This document shows positions 23,006 to 36,131 of a stretch of DNA of 64,000 bases, piece after piece. The notes beneath the pieces were generated by a model. The model was not told the origin of the DNA, ran no database searches, and saw nothing but the letters and a program-made list of their open reading frames with translations. Every line of letters starts with the position of its first letter. Positions within the stretch are counted from its first letter, which is position 1. Source of the stretch: Polydactylus sextarius (Eukaryota > Chordata > Actinopteri > Polynemidae); NCBI GenBank assembly GCA_016801845.1, contig CM028911.1, forward strand, positions 8,230,885 through 8,294,884, given 5' to 3'. Both the position numbers and the translations under genes were made by a program.

Positions 23006-24985
23006 GCAGGTGAGAAAGAAACTTGGCCGACGTTACCCACCCACATGAGCAAATAACCTTTGTCTTTCAACTTTTTTTTTTTTTTTGATTGTTCAGTGTC
23101 AAAAATTGCTTTCCTGTACAATATCATAACTGAAATGTGCATGTTACCCGTTATTGTGTTTTCTTTGAAGCGCTGTCAGGATAATGTCAGGTGTTTTTAA
23201 CCTTATAGCTGAGTACTAAGGGAAAAAAAAGTACAAATTTAGCACTTTGGACAATATTTGTCTACAAGACATTCTGTTATTTATTTATTCTCATTTTTTA
23301 CAGAATCCACTTATCACATCCTTTGCCAAAGAAGCCTCTGCAAGGGGCTCAGAGGTTTGTTGTAAACAAACACAAGTTATGTTTCAATTCAATATCTCTC
23401 TCCAAAACTCACTGTGGGTGTCCTTGAGTCAAACAAATGTGTTGAATGCGTCTCTCAGAAAGCTGATTTTTCAAGCATTTTGAACCTTCCACTGTTTTCA
23501 GTCTTCATCTTCACTACCCTTTCTGGGCCTGACTGAAATGTCTTGCTGCCAAATAGCATATTCAATGACTTCATCCTTGTATAACTGGAAACATGCAGCA
23601 CTAGACCTGTGTGTTTACTATTCATGTGTGATACTGTTCATTTTGTTCCAGCTTAGGCTAATGAAGGACGAGAGTGTATATGGCTATTCTCTCCTCTGAT
23701 TGGAGGGGATGAGGGCGGAGCTGGGTGCAGCATTGTGTTAATGTGGAACATGTTGGAAGCGTCAAGCGTCAGAGTCCACGTAGTCTCTTGTAACCCCAGT
23801 TGGCTTCCTTTCTCCTCCATCCCTGCTCTGGTGTCACATCCTCATGATGCACTGAGAGAGCGGTAAGAGAGAAAAGAGTTGGCAAACTCTGCTGCCCATA
23901 ACCCAACGACAAGCCCCAACACTGCACTGCCTGTCTCAGCAACAATCTGTGAAACAGCATTTAGAACAGAAGGTAATAGCCCACAACATACCCTGACGCT
24001 GCATTTATTCAGATAATGTAGGCACATTTGAATGCAACAGATCGACATCTCTTTCTTTTTCCAGATTTCAAAGTACCCTAAGTCATTCAGAATGGAAAGA
24101 TGCAGACCTCTTTGTTGCTTGAGTATCATCCTCGGGTCTCAATATGTTTTAGCTGACGCAGCCTCAATAGCCCTCAGGTGCTGTGTTTACATTAAAGAAG
24201 AGGAAGAAAGGAGATGATATACAAGGATGCAGCCTTCTCAGGTGGAATTAATTTTGACAAACACGTGCATTTCCCCGAACAAAACTATTGTGTTTAAATG
24301 GTGTGCACATCAGTCAGATAAGATAAGCAATTACATCCACCCCTATTACATAACAACCTGCCATGTAATTGGATGCACAACTCCAGTAGAATATCTAGTG
24401 CCATATTGGTAGAAATTCACAGCATATTTTAGATGAAGCAAGTGCAGGAACTTAAGAGTGCAGTGTAAGTTCAGTGTTCCCAGATGAGATGTGGATAAGA
24501 GACTAGTTGTAAGAATAAAGAAACACCAGGGGCCATCTGCATGTGTTATTAAACTGCCCATCGCCTTGCACTAAATCCCAACAGTGGGAAAGAATCCAGC
24601 AATCAAAGCACATATGGCCAGCGACCAGTGCCTGAATTATCCTTCAAATGTAGGTTAATGAATTCAGGAGCAGGCTGTGCTCATGAACATCATATCTTTA
24701 ACAACCTGACAGACACACCTGCCAATCTATGACAGGGCTCTCTGCAGGGGGGGAGGGCAGTTAACGGTGGGTGTGGAATCGATTGAAACCTCCGAAGTAG
24801 AGCCTGTTGGGTAACAGCACCACTAGAGACGCCAGGACACCCAGGGCAAGTCCATTCATCAGAGACCATCAGGAGCTAATGAAACACACTGAGAGAGTGA
24901 TTAAGACACAGACACCTACTACAGCAGGGCCTGGTGCCTGATGCATTAATCATAGCAACTGTCTGCACGTATCTGATACCTCAAT
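23006..24985. other. Non-coding stretch with one candidate regulatory segment
   Basis: A T15 tract lies at 23072-23086. The part at 24540-24960 is complex and low-repeat (ctgaattatccttcaaatg, gtaggttaatgaattcagg) and could be a conserved non-coding element. No exon recognised. Confidence 0.45.
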
Positions 24986-24986
24986 G

Positions 24987-24988
<2 letters not shown>

Positions 24989-25046
<58 letters not shown>
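24989..25046. repeat. (GT)29 microsatellite
   Basis: Pure GT run followed by ACGTGTGTGT. The Cys-Val repeat frame that crosses it is an artefact. Confidence 0.98.
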
Positions 25047-25049
<3 letters not shown>

Positions 25050-25059
25050 TGTGTGTGCA

Positions 25060-27611
25060 CACCTGCTGTGCATGCACTGGAGGCTCTTTATGTGAGGATG
25101 AGGTGTGTGTATTTGTTAGGGAAATAGCTGCGGCATGTGTGGCAAAGGTGCTACTGTCCTTTCTGTGTTTGCCCTTGGATATGGTCCACCACCTTTGTAG
25201 CTCTGCCAGTAAAAGCCACCATGCTTGGCCTTGGCCTCAGTACAAGAATCTATTCTCCTACTCATCATTAACTCTTGGTGTTAATTGATTTATCAAACCT
25301 GGCTGATAATGAGGGAATACCAAAACACCAAGCCTTGACCTGTTGGCTCAGTAAATGAATAATATAATGCAGATGGCTTAAGTGTTGTTATGGTAAGAGT
25401 GTTTTCTATAGCCGATCAGTCATTGATGTCTGCTTACACATAACTTTTGTCACATGAACTTTTTTGGATGTCCAGAATAGTCCTGCCGCATTTAGGCTAC
25501 GCCACAGATTCATCAAATGACATCCAAACACCATCTGTGGTGTCACCATCAGAGAGAGAGGCTGCATATTGTTTATGACAGAATCAAGATGAGGTTTTAA
25601 TACCCGGTTTTATTGCTCAACAAATGAAGACAGGCTGAAGGTGATTATTTATATCTATTAATTAAGTTAATTATGATGGGAGGATTTGCTTCCCTCGCCC
25701 CTGTTGTTAATTACATCTATGTCTACAGCGCAAGGTTGATGCCGTAAATGTCATTTTTGCAGAGCCATTGTTAGTGATTATGCTCAGAACGTTTGCAGGT
25801 GTTTGTCATGTTTGTCAACACATGTGCATACAAGTTTTAAAAACCCGAGTCATCAATGCTATGTATGTTGAGCAAATTTTCTGACACAACAGCTGCTGAA
25901 ACAGACGGTTTCTGAGTTGTGTCCCATACAGATGAGATATGGGTGTTGCCCATGAATGAAAACAACATTGTGTCTCATTGTGTTTTCAGGTGTCTTTGTG
26001 CAAAGTAGCCTGGTCATTGGACCTGCTGAGTGAGCAAACCCACTGTCTTCTCACTCCATCTCTGTCCCTTCTTCCGGCTCGCTTCTGTTGCTGCAAATGG
26101 GACAGCAACCAAGGGGTCTGCACTACAAGCAGCAGATTAAAGGATTACCATTAATTAGATGTCAGGGACAGAGAGGGGCTTTGCCTGTCTTGGCCATGAT
26201 ACAATATCTGCTAATCTGCTGCGCTCCTGGATAAAAAGAAATCAGTCCATTGACAGAAAAATAGGAAAAGAGGGATGGGGCCAGGGAAGAATTGAAAAGA
26301 GGAACAAAGAGGCAAAGAAGGAGGGGTGGGTATAGAGACCGGAGGAAGGATGAAAGAGGTGGAAGAAAGCAAATAAGCTCATGGTCCACTTGAATGTACA
26401 TTGAGCTTTTTCTTATAGAGAGAAAAGCAGCTGGGGATAATAAGAGGCATGAGGGTGTAAGAGACCAAAAGGAAGCAGCAATGAGGTAATAACGGTGTGA
26501 TCTATGGCGACACATAGAGGGGTGAAGTGGCCAAGGTCTGGCTAAATCTAGAGAGAAATAAAATAGGGCTAAAAAATGTTTTACTTTTATTGCCATTTTT
26601 ATCCTTTTACTCATTCTTTTTTGTTTTTGTTTCTTTTCTGTGCTCAAGGTTGGCTAAACATCTTTCCCCAATACACATTTGTCCATTTCATGTGTTAGCT
26701 TGAACCACACCACAGCATCTGTATGATTGTCATAAGAGAAAAAAAATGACCGGCTGCACTTCACAGATATAGCGTTCCTTTGTACAAACGTGTCACTCTT
26801 AATTGAAGACTTTCTCACATGGATAGCAGGTAAGTCAGGTGATTGACAGGTGACTGGTCATGGTTTGATAAGGTACTAGTCCATAATAGAAGTCCTGACC
26901 CTCACTTTTAGTGCTATTAACCGAGGCCAGACTTCATCTCTCTTTGACAAGGGGTTTGATACTGCGCCTTGGGCCACGTGAGGCTATCAGGGTCCTGTTA
27001 AACATCCAACAACTGCCCAGCAGATAACACTCACCATGAAGGTTTTGGCCACTGTCTTTCCAGTCTGGATGACTCAGTCACAGACAGCCTACAGCTGTAT
27101 GAGGCTTATCATTTACACCACAACATGGTGATATCGCTTATAGGAAATATAAGCTATTTGCAAAGTGAGGTTGATCATAAATATACAACCAAGCATTTTG
27201 TTGAGTTGGTTGAACACCTGGAGGCATGTATGAAGAACTGATTTTTTTTGCTGCTGGCGGTAACACCTAATGTAAATTTAAGTTGTGCAGGGGTAATTGA
27301 TGGAGAAGGGCTGGGACATCATTTTCTTATGGCCAGGCATAGGGCATTCCCTCTATTTGAGTAGAGGGACTCTGGGCACCCCTATGAGCCCCACTCGCCT
27401 GAGACTCTAATTACTTTGGGGACCTGGAGAATTCAAAGGATTTAGATATGGGAAAGAAGAATTTCCAATTTACTGCACCACTTGATGTTTGTCTTCGTTT
27501 GTGGTTCGACTTGTGCTTCGGAAAGCAAACGGATACAAAGTGCACATTTGTGTATCCTGATAAAAGTGAAACATTATTAGAATGCTGTCATGGCTGTGTT
27601 TATCCCTGGGG

Positions 27612-27612
<1 letters not shown>
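25060..27612. other. Non-coding stretch; TAATTA-rich segment near 25.6-25.8 kb
   Basis: Around 25640-25730 the sequence has tctattaattaagttaatta and ttgttaattacatc in complex context, a candidate regulatory element. Another TAAT site lies at 26150 (taccattaattag). A purine-rich stretch covers 26270-26380; the 161-codon minus frame over it is driven by that composition and is not a gene. Confidence 0.4.

Positions 27613-27666
<54 letters not shown>
27613..27666. repeat. (TG)27 microsatellite
   Basis: Pure TG run of 54 bases. Confidence 0.98.
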
Positions 27667-27667
<1 letters not shown>

Positions 27668-29071
27668 ATAATAATCTCTTGGACAAACACACTGTAACCT
27701 CCTACTCTGTTGGAGCTATCTTCATCTCACAAAGCTCAACCCCTGCTTCTCTGGCTGCTGACATTTCTGCTCATGCTGCGCAGCCACTGCCCCAAACACC
27801 TTACGCAGGAAATAAATTACCTTGGAAAGTATAAAGACAGAGCCATCGGTTTCATTTCTTGATTGAGTCGTATCTCATTCACTTTTATCATGCCGTTGTT
27901 TAGACATTTACACAGACTTGTGAAAAATCCAATGATCACTTCACAGTTGGGGAAATGTTCCTGCTATAAGAATCTAGACATGACATCTTTGAGTCCTAGT
28001 GATGTCTGCGGTTCACTAAGCAAATCATCTTTTCATTCCCGGAGCTTTATAGTTAGAATTCAGTAATCAAATTAGATATGAAAAAGCATAGAAAATATTC
28101 ATTTTCATTTTTCATTAGTTTGCAGCTTAGATTACATTTTCGCCTGATTGAGAACAGTCCCCTGTGGACTGTGGAAGGTGCTGTCTAAACAGTTTAAAAC
28201 ACGGCTTCCTTGACAACAGACCCTCTGAAGCATGATAATCAGAGACGCATTTTGGTTATGAGGTCAACCGACAATAATTGCCTGGCAGGTTGGTCAATTA
28301 ACACTTTTCCCCCACACGTGTTTGGATCTGTATGCACATGTTTATGTTGTATCTCTATGTATTGGTCCATAAAGGTGTTAATTTGTTTCTTTTGCATGAC
28401 TTAGTTGGTGTATATCGGAGAAATGCAAATTACATGGCAGGATATTACTATATCAGACAAGTACGTTTCATACTTATTCAATATGACGAATTTGGAATTA
28501 TGAGGCCACAAAAGCAGTAAAAGCTTAATTTAAGAGGTTACACTAGTGCTGAGTGAAAGCTATGAGGAAGCCCAATGGTAAAATGGGGATTTAATAAAAA
28601 TATATATATATATTCCCAGTGATTAAGTTATAATCAGTCAAGAGCATCCCTACACATACGCACAAGCCCATGACCAATGAAATGAGAGTGAGACAAAATG
28701 GGTGGTAAACTTTCCATCATCTCCATTCTTTCCTATTTAACAGGGGGATATTTGGTAGTCGTGCTGAGTGGCAGAGACCAGTAAAGCCATGCTGTTTTAT
28801 GGTCTTCTAGCTCAGTGTTGACAAAGATTGGGCACCAGAGACGCTGGTGAGAAAGTCACAAAGTCAAGCAGGACAGAAAGTGGGGGTTTGCAGAAGGATC
28901 CTTCACTGCCCGAATGTAGTGTTGTTAATGGGTTAAGGCATTAATGCTACACTCTCACACTTTAATTGAGCACTTGGTGAGCGAGATGTCAAACTGCAGC
29001 GCCCACCAGGGTGGCATGTGTTGTCTAAGTTACGTGTGGGCATATGTGTGTTTTACTGCGTATCAACACGT

Positions 29072-29075
<4 letters not shown>

Positions 29076-29115
<40 letters not shown>
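29076..29115. repeat. (TG)20 microsatellite
   Basis: Pure TG run preceded by a T6 stretch. Confidence 0.97.
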
Positions 29116-29117
<2 letters not shown>

Positions 29118-32100
29118 TGAGCTCCTCGCCTGTGTGGGAGTGTGACAGACAGAATGAGACCTCTCAGCAGAAGGTGCTGGGTAGACAATCAATACCACAC
29201 CAAGGTGTGTGTCAACAGCCCTCTCTCGTTATATGCGATGAGGGCAGCTGCTGCTGAGTGTGGCTGAAGAAGAGCCAGGGGAGTATGGACACACATTCAC
29301 AGAGTCCCCCCTGATGCTGGACTCTGTTGTCTTTTTTATGATACGTGACAAGACAATGAGTCTATAGCACCCCTGGAAATATCCCCCATGAGTGTATTAT
29401 CCCTGTGTATCTGTTCTGTGGAGTTTTACTGTATTCTTTCTAAAGATTCACCATGAACACTGGCAGCAGATGTCCATTCAAAGGCACCTTCATTTTATAC
29501 ATGATGATGTCCAAAATCAAGACAGGCTATTTGTGGATATTCTGTACCTACTAACATAGGGGGAGAAGAAAAAAATGAACAGAAAATGATACTTACAACA
29601 TACTGTCACAGTGGAAAAATACCTCTCTGCAAACAATGTGGGCCCTATTATCTACAAATAACCAGAATCCCAAAGGTGCTTTGGGATTAAATATAACTGC
29701 CAAAATAATGGGCATATTTTAAAATTTGATAATGTAACCCAATCCTTCTGGGCACCATTTTCTTGGACCAAGACTGTGGGACAGGTCTGTCAAGCTGCAC
29801 CTCATCCCCATCCATTTTTATGCATGCTGCCAGTAAGCTGTGCCAAAGTGCTGATCTCCCTCATTAGAAAAGCAGGATCCAGGAAAGAGTCCAGCTAATA
29901 CCTACCCACACTGACATGATGATGGTGCAGGGTCTCCACAGGAGATTTGAAGGTCAACAAGAAAAACAGGCTGTAACAGAGAGCAAATCGTAGCTTATAA
30001 AAATCCGGCCATTTAAACAGAATATCTTGTGCTGCTGTCGAATGAGCTTAAAGGGGGTGGAGATGTGCTCCCTCATGCTTGTTAACGCTAACTGAATTTG
30101 ACTACAGAAGGAAACAGACATGCTGATTGAGGTGACTGTGTATGCATGTGTACCCAAGTGAAGCCTGTGTGATTTCCATGCCAGCAGTCAATTTATCCAC
30201 ACAGTGAGGGGGCTCTGCACTGTAACACACACACACAAAAGTGCAGAATATTTGGAATAGATTAGCTAAAAGTGCAGCTATTCTAACAAGTCGTTCATTA
30301 TCTGCTGATACCCAAGATAATTCTATCCACCGAGCCCACAAAAGCCAACATTTATCCAGCCCTTGGGGCAAAGCCTGAGGAAGGTTGACTCCAAGCTGGT
30401 GGAGATATGGAGTTAACACAGGTCACATCCCATCTCCTATATCCTTAGGCAAAATATGTATCCTCATTTTCAGAAATTCCACATATGAACATCACCTTCT
30501 TTTTCTGCTATGACTATATTTATCACCATATTATCATCTCTTTCTCTTATCCGCTCATTCAAAGACACATGTGTGTAAAGTGGATTCATACTCCAGTTTT
30601 ACTTGAAAGCCTTCCTCCTATGGCTCTTCACTAAAGCTCTGGGGTGCTCCAGGTGTTGGGAGGCCCTTTCGGTACCAGATAGGCCATGAGGATTACGCCC
30701 ACACTAGATTAAACCACCACCGCTGCCTGCTGGGAATTCTAACAATTATCAGCCTTGTACTCTGGGGATGTGGGACTGGTGGTGGACAGGGGGTCCTGAG
30801 GCAGAGGAGGGGGTAGCCAGGAATTGGTTGTCACATGGGTAATGTCTCCATCTTGAACACTGGTCTGCCACATTGAGATAAACAGTGCCTGCCAGGCAAA
30901 TGCTTTATAAAATGTCAGATGTCTAAACCGCCCAGTTAAAAAGCACAGTTTGACACATAGAATCTACTATTCTATTTCATGTGACTGGTTTAAGAACATC
31001 CTGCTGCTTATCTCCTTTTGTCTTATACTGCATCCTTGGCAGCGCTGGTCACTGATGCTGCTGTTGTACGTAAAATGCTCCCTTTTTCTGCCCACACAAA
31101 AACAGGCCTCTTTGTCATTTTGGAGCCAGTTGTAAATTGAAGGATCCTTCTTGGGGCACTGAGGGAGGAAAAGGGGGCCTGTAATGAGAACATTAAAACA
31201 ACATATGCTGCTCCCTTGCATCTCAACTCTTAAGACTAGCTTTTATTTCACCCTTTTTCCCTCTATTACACACTCTACTCCCTCTCTGTTGAATTCCCAC
31301 TTGCCTATTTTAGGAAAGTCATTGAGAGTCTTTGACAAAGACAGGCTGAAGTGAATGTGAAAGCGTGCCCCTGGCCTTGTCGCCTCGTAGTGGAGCAGGC
31401 CATCTGACCACCAGCAGTAGGTTGGGCCAAGTGGGGCCATTAGACCAAACCTGGGAGACCCGTACAGCCACCACTGCCAAGCTGCTCCACTCTCCTTCAA
31501 GCTTCAAACTACTCTGCCCACCTCGCTGCCACCGCCACCACCCGCCCTCCTCTCTTCCCCCTGCAGGTGCCAACTATTCTGCTCAGCTAGATCCCACTGG
31601 AACATACTGGGAAAAAAATCCATTCAGTCAACCCTGTTCTTCTGTGAGTGGGAAGGGTCGGCAAATGGAATAGAAATATGAAGGAATGAAAGAGAACTGG
31701 TGGCAAAATGGGACTTATAAGGAGAGGTGTCAGAGGAGGTTCAGTCCCAGGAGGGCTAATTTTATATTGTTGTCCAGATGACCTTGAGTTGGGTGCCATG
31801 GAAACATTTCTACCTTGACTCTGCAAGGTGTCTTGGTGGCTCGGTGACAAAGCCCTCTCACCTCAACACAGAGAGAAATCGCCAAAGGCAAAAGACTGGA
31901 AATAATAGTAGAGCACCTTCGGTACCCAGGGAAGGAGAGTATTAGCAGGAAATCTTTTGAGGTGCCGCTGTTCATGCTCCATAGCTCCTCTTCAGACAGG
32001 TAGCTGTATTTGAAAGCTATTGATGGCCTTGTTCAATCAATGGAACAACAAAGTCCTGAACCAAAGTGACTCAGAAAAAAGTGAGGGTAAGTGTGTGTGC

Positions 32101-34153
32101 ATGTGTGTGAAAGAGAGAAACAGATAGGGAGGAAGAGAGTGTTGGTGATTGCATGTGTTAATGGGTGTTTTAAAGGGCTTGTGTTTTTCTGGGCTGTTCA
32201 CAGTGTGTGTGTGCGTGCATGTGTGTGTGTGTCTTAAAGAACAGTGAAAAAAAAAAACACAGACGTAGAGAGAAACAGAGAATACCTAAGAGATTTGATC
32301 CTGTAATATTAGACTGGAAATGTACCAAACCTCTATGTTTGTATCTAAGCAACATGTGCCCTCTATGTAAATTTCTGTCAGCTAACACCATATTCAGCTG
32401 TATTTGTCTGCTGTGCTTTGATACCCAAATTAAGTCGGCTGGAATACATTACATTTATTCCAGGAATTAAGTAATATTAGGCTTTGATTACCAAAAATTG
32501 TGCCCAGGCAGGACAAGACAATATTTGTATGCAAATGCAGAAAAACAAAACGACACTGGCTGAAAATGTTAAACAGGGAAATAGAAATGATTCTTTTCAC
32601 TCAGCCCAAAGACAAATGAAATAATCTGTAACAAAACAAGCAAATATTTGCCATTTGGATTTGTTAAAGCATTTGATTTGGACGAATTTCTGAATCACGG
32701 ATTAAATACAACTTGCAGATGTACCTGCCTAAGGTTGTTTAGTTTCCTCCATCATGTCGTGGCTCACTGTCATGGACTGCAGCTGTGTGCCTGTAGGAGG
32801 AGGAATAGAAAGTGCATGTATCTTTCTTTGTGCCACACCCCACCCACTGCCCTGCTGTCCTGTACAGAGCCCATCTGCCTCCTCAACACGCACCCTCAGT
32901 AGAGGTGGCTCACCTTTTATACTTCACCAGAAACACTGATGACTTTCTCAGTGAAATCCAGAGCAGGTTTTCAGAGTGGTTGCACACAGCTTGTGAACAC
33001 AGTCCCTAATTGTTTTGTTTACTTCCATATCCTCTTGGAACATTAAGAAAGTTAGCATTTGTTAAGATCAATTAGGAGTTAATTACATACTGTCTTGTGA
33101 ACAGTGCACTAAATACAGACCAAAGAGCCATGCGTCATTGTTTAGTATTTACACTGAGCAAGCATTTGTAGCTGGCATCTCTTTTCCTGTGAAGTGCCCT
33201 TGGAACCAAGTCTTTTATATCTCAATTAAAGTGCTTTCCCTGTGCTGCTTTGCTCTGAGCATGGTCATTATCACCATGGCTCCCAACAGTCTAATTATGC
33301 CCACTCCCAACATCACCCCCCTCCACCTACAAACCACATACCGCGCCCACGCTGCTCTATCTTGGACCTTGGCAAGCTCACCTCGGCCTCCTTGCAGCCA
33401 ATCACAAAGCAACGCGCACCGTCATTAGAGTCTGGCATCGACTGTGTACCACTGGGTGTCTCTATGGGAGGCATTGATGAAATACCCCATGGGAGGCCTG
33501 GAACAGCAAGGCTGCTGTTAAACCCTGAACCGCTTGTCAGCAGCACTTTGTCTGAACATGATAAGTTTCTGTTAAGAGTCAATGCTGCCATGGCAGATCC
33601 TATGTCCTGTGCAACGTACGGCAACAGTAGAGACCTGTAAAAATGTAGCCTCATATTTCACAGCATGCTCTGATGTCAGGAAAGCAATGTTATGATGGCG
33701 TTCTCTGCTGAGGCACCACAACACTGACAATGACAAATAAATAAATAAAACAGTCAAGATTCTGGAGTTTGTTACAGTGCTGCAAGTTCACCTCTGGTTG
33801 CTTGGGCCAGGCACACAACCCCTGTAAAATAAGACATAACACTAATTTAATAAGGCTCCTCTATACTCTATGTTTTTTATCTTTTGTCAAAGATTTAATG
33901 AAAAGACCAAAAGCAACAATAGATCAACTATCTGACACGTATTGTCTGCTTTGGCTTCCTTTGTGCCCCTGATCTCCATTGTTGTCAAGCAAATTAAAAA
34001 CACATCATTATTGCACTTGCCAACTTTACGTTTGAAAATTATAAACATGGGTACGGTTTATTTTGACTCAGTCTCTTGTACACCAACCCTGCTGCTGAAA
34101 ATACTCACTGGAGTGTAAGAAAACGTATTAATCAGAGGCTGAAAATAGTCAGC

Positions 34154-34174
34154 AAAAAAAAAAAAAAAAAAAAA
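34154..34174. repeat. A21 homopolymer
   Basis: Pure A run followed by CAACAGC. No retroposon body recognised upstream. Confidence 0.9.
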
Positions 34175-35249
34175 CAACAGCAAAATGCCGTGCTCATGAA
34201 GCATTTTCTAACATACGGTTCCCAGCTGTTTCATGGAATTACAAGGCTAGTTTTAGACACAAAAGTACATATATATGTGCCATTCTTTTGAATTTGGTCT
34301 CTGTTTTTTTTTAATACATAGGTTAAAAGTAGAATTTAGGAAGTAATTAGGAAGCTATAAAAACTGAAGTGATTATTAATGCTGCTGGTGCTATATAGGC
34401 ACCAAGAATTCAAACTGCTACAAGTAAAGAAAAATCTCATATTCCTCCTATATCACAAAGACATCTGGCTGCAAGTGATTGATGGCAGCAGTCAGTCGCT
34501 GTGTTTCAGACACCTCAATGGTTGGATGAGTTTTCACATGTACTTGACTTAAAAATGGAAAATAGCAGGAGAACTGAGCTGCTGCTGTCTTGTAGATATA
34601 TATTTCTACCTCAGATGTGGTCAACTATTTTAATCACCTTCAAATATTTTAGCTTACAGGTCTGAGTCATATGAATAAGATGAAATTAAGAGCTGGTTGA
34701 GTTTTATAGTCGTTCATAGATTAAAGCTGAAACTGACAGTTCTTACTCATGATGGTCCAAAACCTTTTTCCAGCCTCCTTCCAGATAGAGTGGAACGGAG
34801 ACAGAAATATGAATCGGCTTGGTGACTTGCAGCTTTCCATGGGCAGACTGGCGGCTTAATGGAAAATAAGGGAAAGAATAGAACTGCCAAGTGACAAGTC
34901 CGGGGAAGTATAGGTACAAACAAAGTGCACCTGTTCTGCATAGAGAGCACAAATGAGACTTCACTATCATAAATCATGCACATACAGCAGACAGGTACCT
35001 ACTCATATTTAGACTCACGGGGCAGACCCAGTCTGTGGGAGCATAGGAAGACTTGCATGCTTTTGTGGAATAAGCCATCATCCGTTAGCAACAGACTTAC
35101 AACATGCCTCTGAGATATAGAAAAGATAGAAAATGAATAGATAAAATGGTATACCAACAATATATGACTTTCAGACTACCTCTTAAGGAGGGCAGCTAGC
35201 CTTCAGAGGAACTTAAAACCCCCTTGAAGTTGTGTCATACTGCGTCATC

Positions 35250-35770
35250 CACTTTGTGTAGCACAATATTAAACCATTCCTCAAAAACGGCAGGATCTGG
35301 TCTTTTAGGGATCAGGGGTTGAAAATCAGCTTCACGCACTGCTCCTCAGGAATCCCAAAGGGCCAGTTACGTTTAGATCTTTTAAATTAAAAGATGCGCG
35401 ACTTCTTCCTGGTGTTCATAAAACCACTTTTTAATTTATTTAGCAGCATGCAATGTGGCGTTATCATCTTGGTCCATAGAAACATCGCAAGGGAACAGCA
35501 TTTGCACCGCAGGGTGCACTAAGTTCTGTAAAATAGCTTCATATTCCTTGGCTGTTATGCAATCATGCAGAGCAATCATCAGACCTAATGATCCCCAGTA
35601 GATGCCTGCCCCTACTATTACAGCTCTGATGCCATGTTTAACAGTCATTGTGGGCTGAAAGAATCATTTAGCTTTCCTCAGAATCTAAACAGGGTGAAAG
35701 ATGACTCATTAGACAATATTGCTTTTTGCTGTTACACAGGGTCCAGGTTTACAGCAGGTTATATGCTTTT
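35250..35770 (-). pseudogene. Tc1-like transposase, C-terminal two-thirds, inactivated
   Basis: Reading on the minus strand: AILSNESSFTLF (about 35720-35685), the frame 35648-35436 beginning TVKHGIRAVIVGAGIYWGSL and continuing through ITAKEYEAILQNLVHP to MDQDDNATLHAAK, then KWFYEHQEEV, DLNVTGPLG and EEWFNIVLHKVDD. These line up with the DDE catalytic core of Tc1 transposases. Of the catalytic residues, the first Asp (SDES in the family) is Asn here, the second (QDDN) is kept, and the Glu region (DLNxxEPLW) reads Gly. Several stops and frameshifts separate the pieces. The N-terminal DNA-binding region and terminal repeats were not found, so the copy is truncated near 35770. An old, dead DNA transposon. 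Confidence 0.85.
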
Positions 35771-35856
35771 ATTTGTTGGCCCTGGATACACTGTGTTTTC
35801 CTCCAGCAGCCTTACCAGCAATAAGAGCTGTGTGACTCTCACAATGTACAGTTTTT

Positions 35857-36131
35857 TTGTGTGCTGTGTCACAGCAGTGTTTACTTGATATTGTGGTTAT
35901 ATCTGAAATTGTGGAGCTGCAGTGTTTACCAAGTGTCTGTCTACCTGAATCTGAAGATGTGTCCACATTTTCTTCTCTGCCAACAAAAAATGAATCTGAC
36001 CATATCTCACTTAAAGTTGACAGGGTGTTTATGCTGTTTTCCTTGACACTAAGTGATTGTGTTTTGAATCTACACATAATTAATACATTATTACCAATTT
36101 AAAGTAGCCAGTATTGTTAAGTGGCAATAAA
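35857..36131 (+). other. Possible 3' coding exon with polyadenylation signal
   Basis: A plus-strand frame is open from 35857 to a TAA at 36100-36102, and an AATAAA hexamer lies at 36126-36131, a typical distance for a terminal exon. The central part has a Ser/Glu-rich, protein-like composition (LPESEDVSTFSSLPTKNESD). An acceptor-like gtgctgtgtcacagcag precedes it at 35861-35877. The minus strand is open over the same region, no family is recognised, and it abuts the Tc1 relic, so it may be repeat-derived or chance. Confidence 0.2.

Larger units (their letters stand above)
27667..35249. other. Non-coding stretch, no gene recognised
   Basis: Holds simple repeats: (TA)7 at 28600-28613, (TG)20 at 29076-29115, TG-rich 32203-32233 and A21 at 34154-34174. 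Two GC-richer complex segments (31340-31580 and 33260-33640) give the best-looking open frames of this part on both strands. However, each frame is open on both strands at once and lacks splice boundaries or domains. They could be conserved non-coding elements. Confidence 0.45.

Noticed and set aside
24989..25288. Cys-Val repeat frame, also seen at the other GT/CA tracts
   Set aside because: Artefact of a dinucleotide repeat.
26162..26647. 161-codon minus-strand frame, the longest in the window
   Set aside because: It covers a purine-rich stretch, is Ser/Leu/Pro-rich by composition, and has no domain, splice context or recognisable similarity.
31319..31673. Overlapping frames on both strands rich in Pro/Ser or Gly/Trp
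   Set aside because: Compositional; no conserved motif or exon borders.
33242..33654. Overlapping long frames on both strands
   Set aside because: Both strands are open at once in a GC-richer segment, with no splice boundaries and no motif; more likely non-coding.
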